Part shown: positions 7,219 through 11,735 of the stretch, one piece after another
Position numbering within the stretch: the stretch's first letter is position 1
How the letters are laid out: each line of letters opens with the position of its first letter
DNA from: an uncultured Clostridium sp.
GTDB lineage: Bacteria > Bacillota > Clostridia > Lachnospirales > Lachnospiraceae
NCBI GenBank assembly: GCA_937902905.1
Contig: CALELW010000153.1
Location: 1 to 11,735, forward strand
DNA: 11,735 nt
Reading direction: 5' to 3'
Notes under the pieces: model-generated
What the model was told of the DNA's origin: nothing
Database searches by the model: none
What the model saw: only the letters and a program-made list of their open reading frames with translations
Program-made: the position numbers and the translations under genes

Positions 7219-8787
7219 AGAGTGAAAAGCAAAAAAAGACAGCGGATATGGATTTTCTGTTTAATTATTTCATTTGTGTTTCCTTATATGCCGGGGAGGG
7301 TGTCGGAGGCATCGATTATAAGTAATGAGGAATGGCGTTATGAAATAAATAACGGCTCGGTAACGATATACAAGTATTTAGGCTCTGGGAGTGAGGTTGC
7401 GATACCGGACCAAATAGATGGATATCCGGTAACGCAATTGGTAAATTCTGCATTTAGTTCAAATAATAACATTACAAAGGTGATTTTTCCTGATACAATT
7501 ACAAAAATAGGAAAGTATTGTTTTTCCTATTGCAGAAATCTTGAAGGACCTCTTGTTTTGCCGAAAAATTTAACAAGCTTGGGTGAAAGAGCGTTTGAAT
7601 TTTGCAGCTCATTAAATGGAGATTTGGTAATTCCGGATGGTATAACAGAAATAGAATCACAGGTTTTTTGGGGAGCAGGTTTTGATGGAGTCCTTACGCT
7701 GCCAAATAATCTAAGAAAGATTGGGTATGAGGCGTTTCGAAACTCAGGTTTTAGTGGAACATTAGTGCTTCCTCCCAATTTAAAAAGTATTGGTGAGGCT
7801 GCTTTTTATTGCACAGACTTTGAGGGAACCGTTACAATCCCAAATTCAGTTACCAGTATAGCAAAGGATGCATTTTATAATTGTAACAACATTACTCGGA
7901 TTAATTTGTCTAATCGAATAAAGACCATTGAACAGGGCTCTTTTTGTACATATGGAATGAAGGAAATTTATATACCAAAATCGGTGACGACTATTTCACG
8001 AGTTGCTTTTCGCGATGGACAAATCATAAAGATATTTGGGTATAAGGATAGTTATGCGGAAACTTATGCATTGGAGAATGGTTATGAGTTTGTCGATGTG
8101 GAGGCGGCAGAACCGGCGGAAATACCGACCATGGTGAATAATCCTATTGTGGCTGACGGGTACACCACATGGGATTGTGTGTACTTTGGTAATTACTGGC
8201 AAAGCGATACGAATCGGGATGGCACTGCGGATCGAAAGGATGACAAACAGCCGATTAAATGGCGGGTATTATCGGTAGATGGTGATGATGCTTTTCTGTT
8301 AGCAGATAAAAATCTGGACAGCCAAGCTTATCATACAAGTGAATCCTATGTTTCGTGGGAAACCTGCTATTTACGGGAATGGTTAAATTATGCATTTTTC
8401 TATGCTGCCTTTTCTACAGAGGAGCAGAATGCAATTCGTCTAACAAGTGTTTACACACCGCCCGAATATGATTTTGAGAAAGCCTGCACAACGGAAGATT
8501 ATGTATATCTTTTATCACTTGATGAAGTTCAAAATCCAGCGTATGGATTTGATTGCGAAGAGGGTGAAGAAATAAAAAAAGAGAATCCAGAAATACACAG
8601 TTTACAAAAAATCGTGGAGGCTGGACATCAACGGCTGAGGCATTTTGGGGAAATGGAACATGGTGGCTTCGAAAAGGTGGACCGACTAAAAGAATTCCTA
8701 TTGTTTTTAGTACTGGTAGTACTAGCAATGCAGGTGATAGAGCGCATTATTCCGTGCATGAGAAAGTGCCGGTTATACGTCCTGTGA
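7216..8787 (+). CDS. BspA-like leucine-rich repeat secreted protein, 5' frame of a frameshifted gene
   Basis: This frame encodes 523 residues, of which about 455 belong to the real protein. Residues 1-33 form a signal peptide: a basic start (MRVKSKKRQR), a hydrophobic core (IWIFCLIISFVF) and a likely cleavage after Ser-Glu-Ala (30-32). Residues 60-295 hold about nine BspA/LRR_5-type repeats of 21-24 residues with the pattern IPxxVTxIGxxAFxxC, ending in the usual YAETYALENGYEFV. Residues 317-455 begin a DUF6273-like domain (VYFGNYWQSD, PIKWRVLSVDG, LLADKNLDSQAYH, LREWLN, AFSTEEQNAI, YLLSLDEV). After the A7 tract at 8574-8580 the frame loses all similarity and ends after 68 unrelated residues. 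The matching rest of the domain continues in the -1 frame. BspA-like repeats often mediate adhesion; the ligand here is unknown. It is 25 nt from topB with no terminator between. Confidence 0.85.
   Translation: MRVKSKKRQRIWIFCLIISFVFPYMPGRVSEASIISNEEWRYEINNGSVTIYKYLGSGSEVAIPDQIDGYPVTQLVNSAFSSNNNITKVIFPDTITKIGKYCFSYCRNLEGPLVLPKNLTSLGERAFEFCSSLNGDLVIPDGITEIESQVFWGAGFDGVLTLPNNLRKIGYEAFRNSGFSGTLVLPPNLKSIGEAAFYCTDFEGTVTIPNSVTSIAKDAFYNCNNITRINLSNRIKTIEQGSFCTYGMKEIYIPKSVTTISRVAFRDGQIIKIFGYKDSYAETYALENGYEFVDVEAAEPAEIPTMVNNPIVADGYTTWDCVYFGNYWQSDTNRDGTADRKDDKQPIKWRVLSVDGDDAFLLADKNLDSQAYHTSESYVSWETCYLREWLNYAFFYAAFSTEEQNAIRLTSVYTPPEYDFEKACTTEDYVYLLSLDEVQNPAYGFDCEEGEEIKKENPEIHSLQKIVEAGHQRLRHFGEMEHGGFEKVDRLKEFLLFLVLVVLAMQVIERIIPCMRKCRLYVL
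7393..8100 (+). repeat. Array of BspA/LRR_5-type leucine-rich repeats
   Basis: About nine degenerate protein repeats of 21-24 residues follow one another (residues about 60-295 of the gene starting at 7216). Each has a short beta strand with IP or LP, then V/L-T/K-x-I-G/E and an aromatic A-F core. Examples are LPKNLTSLGERAFEFC, LPPNLKSIGEAAFYC and IPNSVTSIAKDAFYNC. The repeat is clear at protein level only; the DNA copies have diverged. Confidence 0.8.
8574..8580 (+). other. Slippery heptamer A_AAA_AAA / frameshift point
   Basis: In the frame entering from 7216 the codons are ATA AAA AAA GAG, so seven A residues form a perfectly phased X_XXY_YYZ heptamer. A -1 slip continues AGA GAA TCC AGA, which restores the DUF6273-like sequence. 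The -1 frame is open only from 8568, just after a TGA at 8565-8567, so the heptamer lies at the very start of the usable overlap (8568-8787). The purine-rich GAGGGTGA at 8560-8567 resembles a Shine-Dalgarno element and its AGGG ends 9 nt before the heptamer, similar to the spacing of the stimulator in E. coli dnaX. A weak 5-bp stem, 8586-8590 with 8621-8625, begins 5 nt downstream. Sequencing error, a lost A, or phase variation are equally allowed. Confidence 0.55.
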
Positions 8788-9740
8788 TTCATATAAATCT
8801 TTCATCCGGTCTCTGGAAATGGGCAGGTAAAGTACGAGTGTACGATGAAATGTGCGAGCCAATTATTACACCAGAACCGACGGCAACCCCAACGCCGGAG
8901 CCAACGGCAACGCCGACACCGAACCCAACTCTAACAGCAACGCCGACCCCGATACCGACGGCAACTCCGACTCCGGTACCAACGGCGACTCCAACTCCGG
9001 CACCAACCCCAACGTTGATACCGAAACCAACTTTCGCGCCAACAGCAACACCGACACCAACTCCGGCACCAACGGCAACGCCAACACCAACACCGGCACC
9101 AACAGTAACGCCGACCTTGATTCCGACAGCAGTACCATCGCCGATACCGACGCCAACCCCTGTGCAGAGTGCAGAAAAGCCAATAAATACAGCAATTCCA
9201 AAACAAATTCGTGCGTGGCGGCTAAAGGGAGGAGAAGCTGCTATTGCATGGAAAGTAGCGCCACGGGCATTTCAGTTTGAGGTGTATCGCAGCAGCAAAA
9301 AGAATGGAAATTATAAAAAAACAGCCGTTTTGCAAGGGCAGATGACACAGTATCTGGATAGCAGGACAAAGCGGAATAAAAACTATTACTATAAAGTGAG
9401 AGCCCTATATCTGATAAATGGAAAAAGCGAATGGAGTGCGTTTTCCAATACAGTCAAAATGAAACGGACACTCTTACGAAAGCCAAAAGTTAAAACAAGG
9501 AAAAGCAAACATATTTTGACGGTTACTTTTCAAAAGTATGAGGGAAAATATATAGATTTATATGTAGGAAAAAAGGGACGAAAAAAGAAAGCGGTAAAAC
9601 TGAAATCCAAGAGAATCAAAAAAACTTTGCGATTGCAGTATGCGGTTAAAACGAAAAATGTATATTTGTATATCCGCACGTATCTGGGACATGGGAAGAA
9701 AAAGAGGTACAGTAAATTTGTGAAGAAAAAAATTAAGTAA
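8580..9740 (+). CDS. 3' frame of the frameshifted surface protein: DUF6273 end, Pro-Thr linker, FN3-like domains
   Basis: Read from AGA at 8580, this frame gives 386 residues (456-841 of the composite). It completes the DUF6273-like domain (NGTWWLR at 480-486; RPVIHINLSS and LWKWAGKV at about 521-541), then a Pro-Thr linker (about 552-650). Next come an FN3-like domain (about 664-749, with FEVYRSSKKNGNYKK and YYYKVRAL) and a second Lys-rich beta domain to the end (about 757-841). No LPxTG or transmembrane anchor is present, so attachment may rest on the basic C-terminus or other contacts (inference). As a free gene it would need to begin at GTG 8754, which has no ribosome binding site and would start mid-domain. 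I therefore treat it as the continuation of the gene at 7216. The TAA abuts the kinase start. Confidence 0.8.
   Translation, partial: RESRNTQFTKNRGGWTSTAEAFWGNGTWWLRKGGPTKRIPIVFSTGSTSNAGDRAHYSVHEKVPVIRPVIHINLSSGLWKWAGKVRVYDEMCEPIITPEPTATPTPEPTATPTPNPTLTATPTPIPTATPTPVPTATPTPAPTPTLIPKPTFAPTATPTPTPAPTATPTPTPAPTVTPTLIPTAVPSPIPTPTPVQSAEKPINTAIPKQIRAWRLKGGEAAIAWKVAPRAFQFEVYRSSKKNGNYKKTAVLQGQMTQYLDSRTKRNKNYYYKVRALYLINGKSEWSAFSNTVKMKRTLLRKPKVKTRKSKHILTVTFQKYEGKYIDLYVGKKGRKKKAVKLKSKRIKKTLRLQYAVKTKNVYLYIRTYLGHGKKKRYSKFVKKKIK
8868..9164 (+). repeat. Pro-Thr linker encoded by degenerate 24-nt repeats
   Basis: About 99 codons encode variations on the eight-residue unit x-P-T-A-T-P-T-P, such as EPTATPTP, IPTATPTP, VPTATPTP and APTATPTP, with some longer units. 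The DNA copies resemble one another (ACGGCAACnCCnAC) and are free of stops in several frames. This is a typical extended cell-wall-spanning or inter-domain spacer, possibly glycosylated. Repeat copy number could change by slippage. The kinase downstream carries a much shorter TKSPEPTPQ spacer of the same flavour. Confidence 0.85.
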
Positions 9741-11264
9741 ATGGTGATGGTAATGGAGCAGCAAAACCAAATAAATAATCAATTTCTTCCTGTGCACACA
9801 AAGCTGCAGGAGCGCTATGAGATACTTGAAGTGAATGGCGAGGGCAATTTCGGTATTACTTATATTGGCTGGGACTGCCTTCTGGAAAGTAAAGTAGCGA
9901 TTAAAGAATTTTTTCCGGTCAGCCGCGTAAGACGTGATGTATCGAAGGGAGAAACGGAAGTTTATGTTTTTCAGGAAAAGGAATATGAACAAATTCTTGA
10001 AAAATATTTGGAAGAAGCGAGAAAACTTTCAAAACTAAATCAAATTGATGGAATTGTATCCATTCGTGATTTCTTTTATGCGAATCATACAGCGTATATT
10101 GTGATGGATTACATTGAGGGAACCAGTATAAGAGATTATATTCAGGAGAATGGAACCGTATCAGAGCATGAAGTTAAACAAATGCTCAAACCGATTTTTG
10201 GCTCACTGTCGAAAATCCATGAGCAGGGAATCATCCACCGGGATATCAGTGCCGATAATATTATGATTACGGACGATAATCGAGTGATTCTTGTGGACTT
10301 TGGCTCCGCCAGACAGATTAATTTGGATGAAGATAAAAGCATGACGGTAATGATAAAGCGTGGGTATTCGGCACCGGAACTTTACCGGAGCCATGGGGAA
10401 CAGGGGCCATACACCGATGTTTATGCCGTTTGTGCAACCATTTATTATATGCTTACGGGAAAATCTCCGGATGAAGCAATTGACCGGATTTTGGAAGATG
10501 AAACAGAGTCCTTAGTGAAAATGAAAGGTGTGCGTGCTTCCAAGGAGTTTCGCCGGAATGTCATGAAAGGCATTTCCCTAAAAGCAAAAGAGCGTTTTGC
10601 CACGATGGAGGAATTGGAAAATGCTCTTTATACTGATAAGAAAAGGGGCAGGGTGCTTGCCGGTCTGGCTATTATTATTCTTGCCGGATTATTTGGAACA
10701 CTTCTTTTTAACTCACAAAAAGAGAAAGTGGCATCTGCACCGAGAGAAAAAACAGAAGCAGTGACGAAATCACCGGAGCCGACACCGCAGATGTATGAAA
10801 TGATTTCAGGAATCGGAAAAACAAAGCAGGAAATTTTAGAAACACTTCCCGGCTTAAAGGAAAAGGCGGTTACTGTGACATGGAAGAGTTCTTATGATGA
10901 AAATTCAAAAAAAGGATTTGTAATTGCACAAAGTATTCCGGCGGATACTCCCTATTCGGAAGAAAAAACAGTTCATGTAACCTTTATGTTAAGCAAGGGA
11001 GTGAAAAAAGTTTCAGTTCCGTCTGTTGTGGGAATGAATTACAAAGAGGCAGAAAAGAAAATAAAATCCAAGGGATTTACTTATAAAATTGTCTGGCAGC
11101 AAAATGGCAAAGCGTATGTTGTGCTGTCGCAAAGTGTAAGAGCAGGAACAAAAAAGCGTAAAAAAACATGTATCAAACTTACAGTATGCAAAAGCATAAC
11201 ACAAAGGCCGACGACAAAACCAACGAAAAAGCCGAAAAAATATGATGGTGTTATAACTTATTAA
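9741..11264 (+). CDS. Transmembrane Ser/Thr protein kinase with PASTA module
   Basis: A Hanks-type kinase of 507 residues. The kinase domain (about 26-298) has a glycine loop GEGNFG (33-38), Lys55 in VAIKEFF, the catalytic loop HRDISADN (166-173; Asp168, Asn173), DFG (186-188), YSAPE (209-213) and Asp226 in TDVYAV, so it should be active. One membrane helix (about 305-323) separates it from an outside part: a short spacer SPEPTP, a degenerate PASTA-like unit (about 353-416), a clear PASTA domain (about 423-484, VPSVVGMNYKEAEKKIKSKG) and a basic TTKPTKKPKK tail. PASTA domains in PrkC-type kinases bind cell-wall fragments. ATG 9741 directly follows the preceding TAA; ATGs at 9747 and 9753 are alternatives, with GGTGAT at 9743-9748 as the only SD-like sequence, so coupled re-initiation is likely. 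No PP2C phosphatase or RsgA neighbour, unlike the canonical prkC locus. Confidence 0.92.
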   Translation: MVMVMEQQNQINNQFLPVHTKLQERYEILEVNGEGNFGITYIGWDCLLESKVAIKEFFPVSRVRRDVSKGETEVYVFQEKEYEQILEKYLEEARKLSKLNQIDGIVSIRDFFYANHTAYIVMDYIEGTSIRDYIQENGTVSEHEVKQMLKPIFGSLSKIHEQGIIHRDISADNIMITDDNRVILVDFGSARQINLDEDKSMTVMIKRGYSAPELYRSHGEQGPYTDVYAVCATIYYMLTGKSPDEAIDRILEDETESLVKMKGVRASKEFRRNVMKGISLKAKERFATMEELENALYTDKKRGRVLAGLAIIILAGLFGTLLFNSQKEKVASAPREKTEAVTKSPEPTPQMYEMISGIGKTKQEILETLPGLKEKAVTVTWKSSYDENSKKGFVIAQSIPADTPYSEEKTVHVTFMLSKGVKKVSVPSVVGMNYKEAEKKIKSKGFTYKIVWQQNGKAYVVLSQSVRAGTKKRKKTCIKLTVCKSITQRPTTKPTKKPKKYDGVITY

Positions 11265-11274
11265 GGAGCATGAT

Positions 11275-11735
11275 ATGTCACTTGAAAATGCATTAAAACA
11301 ATTTTTAGAAAAAACAGATTTTGTCCGGTTTGATACCTTTTTTACGGGATTTATACTAGGTGTTCCAAAAGACTGTTATACCGAAGCAGAAAGAAAACAA
11401 GCGGTTTCTCTTTTTCGAGAGAAAACAGACAAGAGAGAAATCGCCTCTTATCCAACCATTCGTAAGTGGTTTGGTTTGGGAGGAAAAACAAAGCCGGACC
11501 GCATGCAGATTTTTGAAATTGCTTTCGCCCTTTAGCTTTCGGCACAGGATGTAAACTTGATTTTAAAAGAGGGAATGTTTGAGCCGGGAATCCGCATAAA
11601 TGATTATCGGGAAATTATTTTCTGGTTCGGTTTGTTAAATCATTTGTCCTATGAAGAGTGTTGCGACATGATTGAAGATTTTGAGCGGCATATCAATTCT
11701 GACCTAGTCATTGTGCAGGCAACGTATACGGCTGA
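11275..11735 (+). pseudogene. Hypothetical protein interrupted by an in-frame TAG; runs off the window
   Basis: The ATG at 11275 has AAGGAG at 11263-11268 overlapping the kinase stop, so it belongs to the same operon. The first 86 codons encode a mainly helical, charged protein (MSLENALKQFLEKTDF, then YPTIRKWFGLGGKTKPDRMQIFEIAFAL). A TAG at 11533-11535 ends it, but the same frame stays open for all 66 remaining complete codons to the window edge. It reads as plausible protein: LSAQDVNLILKEGMFEPG, then NDYREIIFWFGLLNHLSYEE. The text before and after the TAG joins smoothly (AFAL-x-LSAQDVN), so a single sense codon was probably lost. Re-initiation at ATG 11575 after AAAGAGGG is possible. I do not recognise a family with confidence; a small helical cytoplasmic partner of the kinase is a guess. 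Classification as a pseudogene is provisional because the 3' end is unseen. Confidence 0.6.

Noticed and set aside
8708..8724. Perfect 7-bp inverted repeat TAGTACT-GGT-AGTACTA as frameshift stimulator or terminator
   Set aside because: It lies about 128 nt after the slippery heptamer, far beyond the usual 5-9 nt spacing, and is inside coding sequence without a T-run.
8754..8756. GTG start for an independent Pro-Thr/FN3 protein
   Set aside because: There is no Shine-Dalgarno sequence upstream, the start falls inside the DUF6273-like domain, and recognisable domain sequence (NGTWWLR) lies upstream in the same frame.
8868..9164. Repeat tract considered as a CRISPR-like array
   Set aside because: There are no spacers of constant length and no unique sequence between repeats; it is in-frame protein-coding repetition.
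8852..9280. Open frames on both strands across the Pro-Thr repeats
   Set aside because: These are by-products of the GC-rich repetitive codons; their products are low-complexity Asn/Thr/Asp or Arg/Cys/Trp-rich strings with no domain.

Overview
The window looks like a piece of a low-to-moderate GC Firmicute chromosome, most likely a gut Clostridia of the Lachnospiraceae type. This is inferred from strong AGGAGG-type ribosome binding sites, A-rich codon use, and the accessory gene types (BspA-like leucine-rich surface protein with a DUF6273-like domain, Pro-Thr linkers, PASTA-type kinase). No rRNA, tRNA, CRISPR array, insertion sequence or phage gene is visible, and no stretch over 300 bases lacks a gene. 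All genes are on the + strand.

Positions 2-112 hold the last 36 codons of a surface-protein-like gene that starts outside the window. Its stop codon lies inside the -35 box of a strong promoter (109-137). That promoter drives a tight one-carbon/purine operon: purM (177-1208), purN (1202-1825, 7 nt overlap), purD (1844-3115, GTG start) and glyA (3150-4388). GlyA makes glycine, which PurD consumes, and one-carbon units, which become the formyl donor for PurN. PurM acts two steps after PurN. A near-perfect hairpin at 4421-4450 without a clear U-tract follows glyA.

Next come an orphan LUD-domain (LutC/YkgG-like) gene (4471-5112) and a type IA topoisomerase III gene, topB (5124-7190), separated by only 11 nt.

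From 7216 to the right edge is an accessory three-gene cassette joined to topB by a 25-nt gap: (i) a secreted BspA-like leucine-rich protein with a DUF6273-like domain, Pro-Thr linker and FN3-like C-terminus; (ii) a Hanks-type Ser/Thr kinase with a single membrane helix and an extracellular PASTA module; (iii) a small hypothetical protein cut by an in-frame TAG. The surface gene is split over two frames. Protein similarity runs from frame 1 into the -1 frame exactly at a phased A_AAA_AAA heptamer at 8574-8580. This is either programmed -1 frameshifting, a phase-variable or decaying homopolymer, or a sequencing error. The intact reading would be about 841 residues. The cassette suggests a surface protein coupled to a transmembrane kinase. 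Two of its three genes carry interruptions, so decay or sequence error must be excluded before a function is proposed.
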